60,507 bases of DNA, taken from the NCBI GenBank assembly GCA_027449025.1, contig DAIDMK010000017.1, forward strand, positions 1 to 60,507, written 5' to 3'. The notes under the pieces were generated by a model. That model had not been told where the DNA came from and searched no databases. It saw only the letters and a list, made by a program, of their open reading frames with translations. How positions within the stretch are numbered: position 1 is the stretch's first letter; every line of letters starts with the position of its first letter. Of the stretch, positions 18,692 through 28,173 are shown in pieces. Position numbers and translations under genes: made by a program. Origin of the DNA: Lutibacter sp. GTDB taxonomy: Bacteria > Bacteroidota > Bacteroidia > Flavobacteriales > Flavobacteriaceae.

Positions 18692-19702
18692 TTAATTATC
18701 CTCTTCATCAGCGCCATAAAGCAGCTCAATAAATTCCGATTTAGGAACGTCCCCAAAATATTCTTCGATGTTGATTTCAGCGAGCTTTTGGGAGATTTTC
18801 TCTTTGTCATACTTTAAGCCTGTCAAAAGATTTTCAATATTTTCTAAAGGTTCTTTTCCAAAGAAATCTCCGAAAATTTTCAGTTCTATAAGATATCCTT
18901 TCTCCACAAACATCCTCACATCTATTTCTCCCACAGAGAAACGTTTGCTGCGCTGAATATTGAATTTTGGGGAACGGCCATAATTCCAATCCCAGGAATC
19001 ATATTTTTCTTCTTTTAATAGATGTACCCGCTTCCACTCTTCAGAAGTTAAATGATAAGTTTCAAAAGATTCCCGTTCTTCATACAAGCCCTCCAGTAAA
19101 AGCGCTCTGAAATCTTCTATTTTTATCGGATTGTTAAGGTATTCGCTAATATTGGCCACTCGGCTGCGTACAGATTTGTGCCCTTTGGATATGATTTTAC
19201 TCATTTTTACCTGAAGTGCATTCCCCACTTCTCCAAGATCTGTGTCAAATAAAAGTGTGCCATGGCTTACCATGCGCTTTCCAGTTGAAAATTGAGCAGT
19301 TCCGGAAATTTTTTTATCATTTACAAGAATATCGTTTCTTCCTTTCAACTCAGCTTTCACCCCAATTTTTGAAAGTGCACCAATGACAGGTTCCGTAAAT
19401 TTTGTAAAATTATTTAAACGAGTAGTATCATGATTGGTGATGAAACTGAAGTTGAGGTTTCCAAAGTCGTGATACACAGCGCCTCCTCCCGAAATTCTCC
19501 GCACCACGTGAATGTGGTTTTTTTCAACATATTCATGGTTAATTTCTTCTAAAGTATTTTGGTTTCTGCCAATAATAATGGAAGGTTCATTAATATAGAA
19601 CAATAAATAATCAGATTGCGAATTAAAATTTCGAAGTGCATATTCCTCCAAAGCTAAATTTAGCCTGGGGTTGGTATGTCCTTCATTTTCTATAAAAATC
19701 AT
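18692..19702 (-). CDS. lplA: Lipoate--protein ligase A
   Basis: 336 residues. The lipoate-binding loop RRISGGGAVYHDFGNLNFSF, the Lys motif 'NDKKISGTAQ' and the HGTLLFDTDL segment define the LplA catalytic domain; the C-terminal ~85 residues are the accessory domain. It attaches lipoate (via lipoyl-AMP) to E2 subunits of 2-oxoacid dehydrogenases and GcvH. It is transcribed divergently from aconitase, another central-carbon enzyme. Confidence 0.93.
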   Translation of the reverse strand: MIFIENEGHTNPRLNLALEEYALRNFNSQSDYLLFYINEPSIIIGRNQNTLEEINHEYVEKNHIHVVRRISGGGAVYHDFGNLNFSFITNHDTTRLNNFTKFTEPVIGALSKIGVKAELKGRNDILVNDKKISGTAQFSTGKRMVSHGTLLFDTDLGEVGNALQVKMSKIISKGHKSVRSRVANISEYLNNPIKIEDFRALLLEGLYEERESFETYHLTSEEWKRVHLLKEEKYDSWDWNYGRSPKFNIQRSKRFSVGEIDVRMFVEKGYLIELKIFGDFFGKEPLENIENLLTGLKYDKEKISQKLAEINIEEYFGDVPKSEFIELLYGADEEDN

Positions 19703-19750
19703 GTGGTGGAAAATTTAAATTTGAAATGGCAAAGTAAAGAATTATTTACT

Positions 19751-19764
19751 GGACAATCATGTCT
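19751..19764. promoter_or_regulatory. Weak candidate Rrf2-type operator between lplA and acnA
   Basis: GGACAATCATGTCT resembles the GGAC-N6-GTCC operators found elsewhere in the window, but one outer base deviates. The nearest -7-like box (TAACTTTA, 19802-19809) is 44.5 bp from its centre instead of the 23.5-25.5 bp seen at the four better sites. If real, it would link aconitase, an Fe-S enzyme, to the regulon. Confidence 0.25.
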
Positions 19765-19911
19765 TTTTTATAAAAATTGTTTTTTGTTTTAAAAAAATAG
19801 CTAACTTTATCTCGGAAATGGATAGTGCATTTTATTTTCAGATACCCCCTTTTTTCTAAATAAATAAACTGAGTTTATATACTTTTCAATAATCTATTAA
19901 ATATTTCAGCC

Positions 19912-22704
19912 ATGCCTAAAGATCCTTATCAAATTAAAAAAACGGTAAACACAAAAAATGGAAGTTATACCTATTATAGTCTTACTGAACTTGAAAAGCA
20001 AGGTTATAAAATTCATAAATTGCCTTTTTCTATCCGAATATTATTAGAGAATGCCTTGCGTAATTTTGATGATTTTTCGGTAACTAAAGAAAATATTGAG
20101 ACCCTTTTACATTGGACCCCCAAGGGATCCGACAAAGATATCCCATTTAAGCCGGCTCGCGTGCTGATGCAAGATTTTACGGGTGTTCCAGCAGTGGTTG
20201 ATATTGCTGCATTGCGCGCTGAAGTGGCAAGGAAAGGGAAAAACCCTGACTTAATTAATCCGCTAATACCGGTTGATTTAGTTATTGACCATTCGGTTCA
20301 GGTGGATTATTTTGGAACAGGATATGCCTACAAACGCAATATGGATGAGGAATATAAACGCAATACAGAGCGTTATCAATTTTTAAAATGGGCGCAAAAT
20401 TCCTTTGATAATTTTAGTGTAGTACCTCCCGGAATGGGGATTTGCCATCAGGTAAATTTGGAATACCTTTCGAAAGGTGTGGTTGAAAGAAATGGAGAAA
20501 TTTTTCCTGATACACTGGTTGGAACAGACAGCCATACACCAATGGTCAACGGTATTGGCGTGGTGGCTTGGGGCGTTGGTGGTATTGAAGCCGAAGCGGC
20601 CATCTTAGGACAACCAATCTACTTTATTATGCCCGAAGTTATCGGTTTAAAACTTACTGGTAAGCTTCCTTTAGGCTCAACTGCAACCGACCTCGTTTTA
20701 ACCATAGCCGATTTGCTGAGAAAATTTGGTGTTGTAGGAAAATTTGTAGAAGTTTTTGGTGATGGCTTAAAGAATCTTTCCGTGCCAGACAGAGCCACTA
20801 TAGGAAATATGTCGCCTGAATTTGGATGTACCATTACTTATTTTCCTATTGATGACAAGACTTTGGAGTATATGCGGAAAAGCAATCGCTCCGAAGAACA
20901 AATAGACCTGGTGGAAACCTATTGCAAAACCAACATGCTTTGGCGGGAAAATGAAGATAAAATAACTTATACAGCGGTTTTGGAATTGGATTTATCAACC
21001 ATAGAACCTACTGTTGCTGGTCCTAAACGGCCACAGGATAAAATACTTTTAAAGAACTTTAAAGATAAATTTATTGATTTATTGGATACATCGTTCGACC
21101 GAAAATATATTGCACAAGCAGACCGTGAAATAGATAAATCTATCACGCAATGGAATGCAGAAGGAGGTGATCAACCCATAAGTAAGCCCAACGAGAAAAC
21201 TTTGACAACAGAAATGGAAGTTCGTAAAAAAAACGGGCTAAAAACAGTTTGGATTACGCGTGGCCAAGAGAAATTTATGCTTTCTGACGGTGCGGTGGTT
21301 ATTGCCGCCATTACTTCCTGTACCAATACCTCCAATCCCTTTGTGATGATTGGCGCTGGATTGGTAGCCAGAAAGGCCAGAGAACATGGAATTGATGTAA
21401 AACCTTGGGTAAAAACTTCGCTTGCGCCCGGCTCTAAAGTGGTTACAGATTATTTAGAAAAGGCCGATTTGATGAAGGATTTGGAGGCGTTGGAATTCCA
21501 CTTGGTGGGTTATGGCTGTACTTCTTGTATCGGAAATTCGGGTCCTTTGCCAAAACAAGTTGCCAAAGCTGTTGACGAACATAGTTTGGTGGTGGCTTCA
21601 GTGCTTTCTGGCAATCGAAATTTTGAAGCCAGAATTCACCCACAAGTAAAAATGAATTTTTTAATGTCGCCAATGCTTGTGGTGGCCTATGCCATTGCCG
21701 GCCGCGTGGACATCGATCTAATCAATGAGCCGATAAGTTATGATTCCAATCAGGAACCAGTTTTTCTGAAAGACATTTGGCCTACTGATGATGAAATCAA
21801 TGGAATTTTAAGTCGTGTATTGTCTCCCAATGATTTTGCGAAAAATTACGGGGAAATTTTTGAAGGCAATGAGATATGGCGAAATCTTGAAATTCCCAAA
21901 GGCAAGTTGTACGAATGGGATAAGAAATCGACCTATATCAAAGAAATTCCATTCTTTCATGACATTTCTGTAAATACTGAACTGCTGAAAGATATTAATA
22001 ATGCCCGAGCTTTGTTGGTGCTGGGTGATAGTGTTACGACCGATCATATCTCTCCAGCAGGGGCATTTAGTGCAGAATCAGCCTCTGGTATATATTTATT
22101 GGAGCGAGGTGTGAAAAAAGAAAGTTTCAATTCTTATGGCTCTCGCCGAGGTAATGATGAAGTGATGGTTAGAGGTACTTTTGCCAATGTGCGAATTAAA
22201 AATAAATTGGCAGATAAAGAAGGCGGATTCACTAAATTCTTACCAAGCGGTGAAGAATTGACCGTCTATGATGCTGCTGAAAAATATAAGATGGCTAAAA
22301 CACCTTTACTTGTTTTAGCCGGAAAAGAATATGGTAGTGGTTCTTCAAGAGATTGGGCAGCCAAAGGCACTTTTTTGTTGGGTGTAAAAGCTGTACTGGC
22401 CGAAAGTTATGAACGTATTCACAGAAGCAACTTGGTTGGAATGGGTGTTTTGCCACTTCAATATAAAAATGGGGAAACTGCCGAAAAATTAGGGCTTACA
22501 GGTAAAGAAATATTTAGCATTACAGGAATTGCCAGTAATATAAAGCCGTTAAAGGAAATACAGATTACAGCCAAAAACGAGCAAGGAAAAGAGAAGACAT
22601 TTCAAGTCATTGCTCGGTTAGATTCCCAAATTGAAATTGAATATTATCGTCATGGCGGAATCTTGCAATATGTATTAAGGCAATTTCTTGATAAAGCAAA
22701 TTAA
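19912..22704 (+). CDS. acnA: Aconitate hydratase A
   Basis: 930 residues, the length of the AcnA/IRP branch. The three [4Fe-4S] ligands are visible in ITSCTNTSNP and GYGCTSCIGNSGPLP, and the C-terminal swivel domain has 'KEYGSGSSRDWAAKG'. It isomerises citrate to isocitrate in the TCA cycle. It stands alone in its direction, with a ~430-bp non-coding region after it. Confidence 0.96.
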   Translation: MPKDPYQIKKTVNTKNGSYTYYSLTELEKQGYKIHKLPFSIRILLENALRNFDDFSVTKENIETLLHWTPKGSDKDIPFKPARVLMQDFTGVPAVVDIAALRAEVARKGKNPDLINPLIPVDLVIDHSVQVDYFGTGYAYKRNMDEEYKRNTERYQFLKWAQNSFDNFSVVPPGMGICHQVNLEYLSKGVVERNGEIFPDTLVGTDSHTPMVNGIGVVAWGVGGIEAEAAILGQPIYFIMPEVIGLKLTGKLPLGSTATDLVLTIADLLRKFGVVGKFVEVFGDGLKNLSVPDRATIGNMSPEFGCTITYFPIDDKTLEYMRKSNRSEEQIDLVETYCKTNMLWRENEDKITYTAVLELDLSTIEPTVAGPKRPQDKILLKNFKDKFIDLLDTSFDRKYIAQADREIDKSITQWNAEGGDQPISKPNEKTLTTEMEVRKKNGLKTVWITRGQEKFMLSDGAVVIAAITSCTNTSNPFVMIGAGLVARKAREHGIDVKPWVKTSLAPGSKVVTDYLEKADLMKDLEALEFHLVGYGCTSCIGNSGPLPKQVAKAVDEHSLVVASVLSGNRNFEARIHPQVKMNFLMSPMLVVAYAIAGRVDIDLINEPISYDSNQEPVFLKDIWPTDDEINGILSRVLSPNDFAKNYGEIFEGNEIWRNLEIPKGKLYEWDKKSTYIKEIPFFHDISVNTELLKDINNARALLVLGDSVTTDHISPAGAFSAESASGIYLLERGVKKESFNSYGSRRGNDEVMVRGTFANVRIKNKLADKEGGFTKFLPSGEELTVYDAAEKYKMAKTPLLVLAGKEYGSGSSRDWAAKGTFLLGVKAVLAESYERIHRSNLVGMGVLPLQYKNGETAEKLGLTGKEIFSITGIASNIKPLKEIQITAKNEQGKEKTFQVIARLDSQIEIEYYRHGGILQYVLRQFLDKAN

Positions 22705-22987
22705 TTTCAATAAATAAGAAAAAGCAAATTAGATAAGTTGGCATAAGGGATGGCTATTTGTTACAATGAGAATGTAGTTATTTTAAACAAGTACTTCATT
22801 ATTTTAGTAATGATAAAGTTTAAGGAAATATTCAATTCTCCTTTGTTAAAATGTTTTGTTTTAAGAAAATTAATTTTATTATAAAGTATTTTTCAATTAT
22901 TTTAGAGGCTATATGATACTATTATGTTTGCTAAAATGCTGCTAATCTTAAATCTAATTTGAAATGTTAATATTTCAAATTAAAGAT
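22705..22987. other. Non-coding region after acnA
   Basis: About 280 AT-rich bp between the acnA stop and the Rrf2-type operator. I see no ORF, hairpin terminator or repeat worth naming. Confidence 0.4.
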
Positions 22988-23027
22988 GGACAAATTAGTC
23001 CAATATAGGTTTTTTACGTAACTTTAC
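22988..23027 (+). promoter_or_regulatory. Rrf2-type operator 1 with promoter, ahead of ahpD-pncB-pncA
   Basis: Palindrome GGACAAATTAGTCC (22988-23001). Its centre is 24.5 bp upstream of the -7-like box TAACTTTA (23019-23026), exactly the geometry found at the Rrf2 gene's own promoter. The operator would cover the -33 region, consistent with repression. Confidence 0.6.
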
Positions 23028-23134
23028 TTGATCAAAATGACAATTCACCACCTATAATTGATAATTCATTTTTTATTGATTCACGGTAGATTTTTTTTGA
23101 GTTTTAAACTAATAATTAATTAAATCATTTTATT

Positions 23135-23467
23135 ATGGAAACAGAAAATCTATATCCAAAAACAACGAAAGAACTTGCAGATAAAAAAGCGGCATTAGCT
23201 CCTAAAAACTTAGAAGCCTGGCGAAATTTCAGCAAAACAGTTTTTGAGGCAGGCGCGCTGCCCGAAAAAACAAAACAATTGATTGCCGTTGCAGTTGCCC
23301 ATGTTACGCAATGTCCGTATTGCATTAAATCGCACACTACCCAAGCCATGAGAAAAGGCGCGAGTAAGGAAGAAATCATGGAAGCTATTTGGGTTGCCAG
23401 CGAAATGCGTGCAGGTGCTGCCTATGCCCATGCAACAATTGCAATGGCCGAAATGGATAAACAATAA
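23135..23467 (+). CDS. Carboxymuconolactone decarboxylase/AhpD-like protein
   Basis: 110 residues, compact all-helical AhpD fold. The redox motif is intact: C60-P-Y-C63 with H67 (CPYCIKSHT), as in AhpD-type thiol peroxidases. It is the first gene of a probable operon with pncB (9-bp gap) and pncA (10-bp gap), under an Rrf2-type operator. A very similar but catalytically broken paralogue lies at 31464. It probably acts in thiol-based peroxide or nitrosative defence; the true substrate is not known. Confidence 0.85.
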   Translation: METENLYPKTTKELADKKAALAPKNLEAWRNFSKTVFEAGALPEKTKQLIAVAVAHVTQCPYCIKSHTTQAMRKGASKEEIMEAIWVASEMRAGAAYAHATIAMAEMDKQ

Positions 23468-23476
23468 GCTATCTTT

Positions 23477-24889
23477 ATGGATGTGTTAAATAGACATTTA
23501 GGACTTTTTATCGACCGTTATGAATTGACCATGGCAGAAGGTTATTTTCGTGATGGTAGAAAAACTGTTCAGGCTAATTTTGATTATTTCTTTAGAAAAA
23601 ATCCTTTTAATTCGGGTTTCACTGTTTTTAGTGGTTTACAAGACCTGCTTGAAATGATTCAGGAATTTAAATTTGATGCCAATGCTATTGACCATTTGCA
23701 TAAACAAGGCTTTCATGTTGAATTTTTGGAATATCTAAAGAAATTTCATTTTAACGGCACCATAACTGCACCCAATGAAGGAGAAGTCATATTTCCAAAT
23801 GAGCCTATTTTAAGTGTTCAAGGTTCGCTAATTGAAACGCAATTACTTGAAACAATCGTATTGAATACTTTAAATTTTCAATCGTTGATTGCAACCAAAG
23901 CGAACAGATTGAGGAAAGCTGCGGGGAATCGTACTATAATAGACTTTGGCATGCGGAGAGCACAAGGATTAGCCGCCATTCACGGCAGTAAAGCCGCTAT
24001 TGCTGGAGGTGCTGATGGTACTTCAAATGAGCTGGCTGCACATTTATATGAACTGAAAGCAGTTGGTACTATGGCGCATTCTTGGGTTCAAAGTTATGAG
24101 GATGAATTGACAGCATTCAGAAAGTATGCTGAATTCCATCCTAAAAACTGCGTCTTATTAGTAGACACGTACAATACCTTAAAAACAGGAATACCAAATG
24201 CCATGATTGTTGCCAAAGAGATGGAGCAAAAAGGACAGAGACTTTTTGCCATCCGGCTCGATAGTGGTGACTTGGCGTATCTGTCAAAAAAAGCAAGAAA
24301 AATGCTGGATGATGCTGATTTGCCTTATATCAAAATAGTTGCATCCAATCAACTTGATGAATATTTAATTAATAGCCTTATCCTGCAGGGGGCAAAGATT
24401 GACAGCTTCGGAATAGGAACAAACTTAATTACCGGACAAAAAGATGCGGCACTTGATGGCGTTTATAAATTAACGGATATCAATAACCGGCCAGTTATTA
24501 AACTTTCGGAAAATGTGGCTAAAATAACCTTGCCGGGGAAGAAAAAAATCATCCGCTTATATAATGATATAGGAACATTTTATGCAGATGGAATCATGCT
24601 TTCCGATGAAAATGAAAACGACATTGATATGATATTTCATCCTCAATTCGTTGAGAAAAAATCGTCTGTAACAGGCTTAAAACGAGAGCAAATAGGTTCA
24701 ACAGTTATGAAAGCGGGTGAAATTCTTTTAAAAAAGAAAAGTATTTCTGAAATATCGGAGTATCGTGAGTATCGTGTTTCACAATTATCAGAAGAGTACA
24801 AGCGGTTTGAGTTTCCCCATGTTTACAAAGTTGGCTTGAGCAAAAAATTAAAAAAACAGCGGGACTTATTAATAAATAAAGAATACTAA
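23477..24889 (+). CDS. pncB: Nicotinate phosphoribosyltransferase
   Basis: 470 residues. 'DRYELTMAEGYFRDG', 'DFGMRRAQG' and the phosphoribosyl-binding 'IRLDSGDLAYLSK' are family signatures. It converts nicotinate plus PRPP into NaMN (with ATP hydrolysis), the entry step of NAD salvage. It is encoded beside pncA, which supplies nicotinate, so the pair forms a complete nicotinamide-recycling route. Confidence 0.94.
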   Translation: MDVLNRHLGLFIDRYELTMAEGYFRDGRKTVQANFDYFFRKNPFNSGFTVFSGLQDLLEMIQEFKFDANAIDHLHKQGFHVEFLEYLKKFHFNGTITAPNEGEVIFPNEPILSVQGSLIETQLLETIVLNTLNFQSLIATKANRLRKAAGNRTIIDFGMRRAQGLAAIHGSKAAIAGGADGTSNELAAHLYELKAVGTMAHSWVQSYEDELTAFRKYAEFHPKNCVLLVDTYNTLKTGIPNAMIVAKEMEQKGQRLFAIRLDSGDLAYLSKKARKMLDDADLPYIKIVASNQLDEYLINSLILQGAKIDSFGIGTNLITGQKDAALDGVYKLTDINNRPVIKLSENVAKITLPGKKKIIRLYNDIGTFYADGIMLSDENENDIDMIFHPQFVEKKSSVTGLKREQIGSTVMKAGEILLKKKSISEISEYREYRVSQLSEEYKRFEFPHVYKVGLSKKLKKQRDLLINKEY

Positions 24890-24899
24890 CTAAAGTAAT

Positions 24900-25445
24900 A
24901 TGAAAGCCTTATTGATTGCAGATGTCCAAAACGATTTTTGCCCCAATGGCGAACTTCCAGCACCAAAAGGAGATCGAATTGTTTCGGTCATCAATCGTTT
25001 AATGAATCATTTCGATAAAGTGGTAGCTTCTAAGGATTGGCATCCTATTCAAACGGTGCATTTTGATAAATGGCCCCCACATTGTATACAAGATACCGAA
25101 GGAGCCGAATTTCACCCCGATTTAAATTTCCTTAAAATTGATTTAGTATTGCTAAAAGGCACCGGCAACAAAGATGATGGATATTCTGCTTTTGAAGCGA
25201 CGAATCATAATCTAGCCGAATACCTTCAAACCAATATGGTTGATGCAGTATATGTATGTGGTTTGACTACGGAATATTGTGTGAAACAAACGGTTTTGGA
25301 CTCTTTAAAAAACGGTTTTAAAACTTATGTAATCAGCGATGCTGTAGAAGGGATTTACCAAAATGAAGAAGACGTACCAACAGCTTTTAAAAAAATGAAA
25401 GAGGCTGGAGCTACTGTTATTACTTCTTATGATATTTTAAAATAA
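24900..25445 (+). CDS. pncA: Nicotinamidase
   Basis: 181 residues, isochorismatase-like hydrolase fold. Catalytic Asp in DVQNDFCPNG, metal-binding D-x-H in 'KDWHP' and the nucleophilic Cys in CGLTTEYCVKQT (second Cys) are all present. It deamidates nicotinamide to nicotinate for PncB, 10 bp upstream. Placement under an Rrf2-type operator suggests NAD recycling is induced by the same stress. Confidence 0.94.
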   Translation: MKALLIADVQNDFCPNGELPAPKGDRIVSVINRLMNHFDKVVASKDWHPIQTVHFDKWPPHCIQDTEGAEFHPDLNFLKIDLVLLKGTGNKDDGYSAFEATNHNLAEYLQTNMVDAVYVCGLTTEYCVKQTVLDSLKNGFKTYVISDAVEGIYQNEEDVPTAFKKMKEAGATVITSYDILK

Positions 25446-25667
25446 TTTTTTGAGGCCACTCTGAAAAGTCCAAAATTTAATTTTTAGCAAATTTTCACCC
25501 TTTTAAAAATAAATATTAAAAACATCCGACAATCTTTTGATGGATAAAATTACCTTGAGGTCGCTTATTTCCAATCATCTTAATCCTCAGAAGTAAAATT
25601 GATTGTAACCTTTTCATTTTAGCCCTACTCTAATGTTGTAGATAGTTTAACTTTAAATTAAAACGAA

Positions 25668-26216
25668 ATGAAAAATTTTCAAAATGTAAAAAAAGTAACT
25701 TTATTGGCAGGTGCGTTTTTGTGCTCAGTTACATTATTATCGCCAGCGTTTGGACAAAATACCCCAACCCTTTCAGACCCAGAGATTGCCTCAGTGGCCG
25801 TAGTGGCAAATCAAAATGATATTGATTTTGCAGAAATCGCAAAGCAAAAATCACAGAATCCCGAAGTATTGGAATTTGCGAATACTATGATTAAAGATCA
25901 TAAGACTGTTATCGATTTGGCAGTGGCATTGGTTACAAAATTTCATGTAACGCCTAAAGACAATGCAGTAAGTAAAAAATTGCTTTCTGATGCAGAAAAA
26001 ACAAAGAAAATGCTCAATTCAAAATCGGCTAAGGAATTTGATAAAGCTTATGTAGATAATGAAGTGGCCTATCACAAAGCAGTAATAGCAGCAGTTAAAA
26101 ATGTATTGGTACCCCAATCTCAAAATGCGGAATTAAAGGCCTTATTGCAAAAAGTGGTGCCTATTCTGGAAGCACATTTAGCGCATGCAGAAATGACTCA
26201 GAAAAAAATGTTATAA
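25668..26216 (+). CDS. DUF4142 secreted protein
   Basis: 182 residues. A signal peptide (hydrophobic 12-27, cleavage near AFGQN) precedes a four-helix DUF4142 domain, ferritin-like in shape, with 'EIASVAVVANQNDIDFAEIA' and 'AHLAHAEMTQ'. Members are periplasmic and often stress-linked, function unresolved. A TAACTTTA -7-like box lies about 30 bp upstream. The cupredoxin gene follows after 3 bp, so they are co-transcribed. Confidence 0.82.
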   Translation: MKNFQNVKKVTLLAGAFLCSVTLLSPAFGQNTPTLSDPEIASVAVVANQNDIDFAEIAKQKSQNPEVLEFANTMIKDHKTVIDLAVALVTKFHVTPKDNAVSKKLLSDAEKTKKMLNSKSAKEFDKAYVDNEVAYHKAVIAAVKNVLVPQSQNAELKALLQKVVPILEAHLAHAEMTQKKML

Positions 26217-26219
26217 GAA

Positions 26220-26564
26220 ATGAAGGCTTTTATTTCCATAAAAAACGGTATTTTATTTTTGGTTTCCTTGGTTCTTTTGACAGGCGTTTTCGCCTGTCAA
26301 TCGAATCATCTTCCTAAAAAATATATTGTTGAAATCAAAGACATGAAATTTCAACCTTCTAAACTCATTGTGCAAAAAGGAGATACCGTAATATGGATAA
26401 ACAAGGATATCGTGGCACACAATGTAACAGAAAAAAATAATACTTGGGCTTCACCTCTTTTGCTTCCTGAGAGCACATGGGAAAAAGTGATTGAAAAAAG
26501 TGATTCCTATTATTGTAGTATTCATATCAATATGGTAGGGGCGTTATTAGTAGCATCTCAATAA
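26220..26564 (+). CDS. Cupredoxin (plastocyanin/azurin-like) lipoprotein
   Basis: 114 residues with a lipobox (VFACQSN). The cupredoxin fold is supported by 'KFQPSKLIVQKGDTVIWIN' and by all four type-1 copper ligands: His in VAHNV, then Cys, His and Met in YYCSIHINMVG. It probably shuttles electrons in the periplasm, perhaps to a copper-containing oxidase or NO reductase such as the CuA complex at 32277. That link is inference. Confidence 0.87.
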   Translation: MKAFISIKNGILFLVSLVLLTGVFACQSNHLPKKYIVEIKDMKFQPSKLIVQKGDTVIWINKDIVAHNVTEKNNTWASPLLLPESTWEKVIEKSDSYYCSIHINMVGALLVASQ

Positions 26565-26579
26565 TAAAAATATTTAGAA

Positions 26580-26753
26580 ATGTACACCGTAGGTTTAAGT
26601 CAGACAATCAAATCGAAATTCCATTATAAATCCAATTTTGTTATCGCGTCAATTGTTGACGGAATGCTTGCCTTGATAAAAACTGAAATAGATCGTTGTA
26701 TTCTTGCCGATTGGCTAATTATTGATAGCCATAAGCCTTTTGGTTATTTTTAA
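26580..26753 (+). CDS. Small ORF of unknown function before the sigma factor
   Basis: 57 codons (MYTVGLSQTI... ending HKPFGYF), 16 bp after the cupredoxin stop and on the same strand. Codon use looks coding-like. I cannot match it to a family; the opening faintly recalls 6-pyruvoyltetrahydropterin synthase, and a folE gene is nearby, so it may be a remnant of a pterin gene. Its end overlaps an inverted repeat. Confidence 0.35.
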   Translation: MYTVGLSQTIKSKFHYKSNFVIASIVDGMLALIKTEIDRCILADWLIIDSHKPFGYF

Positions 26754-26794
26754 TTATTTAGAAGTTGCGATTCGCAATTTTGTAGTGGCTATCA
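26723..26794 (+). promoter_or_regulatory. Structured inverted repeat upstream of the sigma factor gene
   Basis: TGATAGCCA (26723-26731) and TGGCTATCA (26786-26794) form a perfect 9-bp outer stem. An inner hairpin TTGCG-ATT-CGCAA lies at about 26765-26777. There is no T-run after it, so it is not a standard terminator. It may be a regulatory RNA fold or operator. Confidence 0.45.
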
Positions 26795-26851
26795 CTATAT
26801 TTTTTATGATGCGAATGGCTAAGTTTAGTTATTAGGAAAAAAATAAAATTA

Positions 26852-27508
26852 ATGAAAGAATCCACACAGTATTCAGATTTTGAGCTCATACAAAAGATTG
26901 TAGCAGGAGAAATAAAATTGTATGAAATTGTAATTAGAAGATATAATCCCTATTTGTACAAAATAGGAAGGTCTTATAATTATAACCATGAAGACACACA
27001 AGACTTGATGCAAGACACCTATATTGATGCTTTTATTAACTTATCCAAGTTTGAATATCGTTCAACTTTTAAGACTTGGATTATTAAAATAATGCTAAAT
27101 AATTGTTTCAGAAAGCGACAGAAATGGAATTCTAAAAATATTATTACTACGGAAATTAACGAAAAATCGGCGCCTATGTTTACAAATAAACAAAGTTCAG
27201 ACACCTATAAAGCAGTTATAAATGGAGAGCTTAATTCTGTGATAGAAAATGCCCTGTTGCAAATACCAATAGATTATAGAATAGTATTTTCCTTAAGGGA
27301 AGTTAATGGGCTGAATGTTGCAGAAACCGCAGATACTTTAAACATTAGCGAGGGCAACGTAAAAGTAAGATTAAATCGTGCAAAATCAATGTTGAGAAAA
27401 GAAATGGAAAAATCCTATTCAGCAGAAGAAATTTTTGAATTTAACCTAATTTACTGCGATACAATGGTTAATAACGTAATGAGTAAAATTAAAGAAATAA
27501 ATTTATGA
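26852..27508 (+). CDS. Sigma-70 family (ECF-type) RNA polymerase sigma factor
   Basis: 218 residues. Region 2 ('YNHEDTQDLMQDTYIDAFINL', with the FEYRSTFKTWIIKI end) and region 4 ('SLREVNGLNVAETADTLNIS', 'GNVKVRLNRAKSMLR') are both visible. It is longer at the C-terminus than minimal ECF factors. No anti-sigma gene follows; instead it overlaps folE by 4 bp (ATGA), an unusual arrangement that ties it to pterin synthesis. Confidence 0.93.
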   Translation: MKESTQYSDFELIQKIVAGEIKLYEIVIRRYNPYLYKIGRSYNYNHEDTQDLMQDTYIDAFINLSKFEYRSTFKTWIIKIMLNNCFRKRQKWNSKNIITTEINEKSAPMFTNKQSSDTYKAVINGELNSVIENALLQIPIDYRIVFSLREVNGLNVAETADTLNISEGNVKVRLNRAKSMLRKEMEKSYSAEEIFEFNLIYCDTMVNNVMSKIKEINL

Positions 27509-28167
27509 ACCCAATACAGGATATATTTGAATTAATCGGTGAAGACCATGTTGCAACAGCTCTTGAAACACCGCTCAGAGATGATGCTTTTGCTATTAAT
27601 GATGAGCTAAAAATTGAATTGATACAAGCGCATTTCAAAGAAATAATGAATATTTTAGGTTTGGATTTAAATGATGACAGTTTGAACGGAACACCTTATA
27701 GGGTTGCAAAAATGTATGTGAAAGAAATTTTTGGCGGATTAAACCCAAAGAATAATCCCGGCACAAAACTCTTTGAAAATAAGTATCAGTACAATGAAAT
27801 GCTGATTGAGAAAAACATCACATTATTCTCGTATTGCGAACATCATTTTTTGCCTATAATAGGTCACGTACACGTTGCTTATATCTCTGGCGGAAAAGTT
27901 ATTGGACTTTCGAAAATAAATAGATTGGTACAATACTATGCCAAAAGGCCTCAAGTTCAAGAAAGGTTAACCAATCAAATTGCGGAAGGATTAAAAAAAG
28001 CGTTGGATTCAGAGGATGTAGCGGTAATTATTGAGGCCGTTCATCTTTGTGTTTCTGCCCGTGGAATTAAAGACACCAATACAAATACAATTACCGCTCA
28101 TTATTCGGGGAAATTTCAAGACGAAAAAGTAAAAATGGAATTCATCTCCTTAATTCATAATAAATAA
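27505..28167 (+). CDS. folE: GTP cyclohydrolase I
   Basis: 220 residues. The Zn/GTP-binding core is clear: CEHHFLPIIGHVHVAYI, 'GLSKINRLVQYYAKRPQVQE' and the second Cys in VHLCVSARG. It converts GTP to 7,8-dihydroneopterin triphosphate for folate or tetrahydropterin synthesis. It overlaps the sigma factor gene and is followed 6 bp later by a flavin reductase, which suggests a stress-induced extra copy rather than the housekeeping enzyme (inference). Confidence 0.95.
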   Translation: MNPIQDIFELIGEDHVATALETPLRDDAFAINDELKIELIQAHFKEIMNILGLDLNDDSLNGTPYRVAKMYVKEIFGGLNPKNNPGTKLFENKYQYNEMLIEKNITLFSYCEHHFLPIIGHVHVAYISGGKVIGLSKINRLVQYYAKRPQVQERLTNQIAEGLKKALDSEDVAVIIEAVHLCVSARGIKDTNTNTITAHYSGKFQDEKVKMEFISLIHNK

Positions 28168-28173
28168 AAAACG

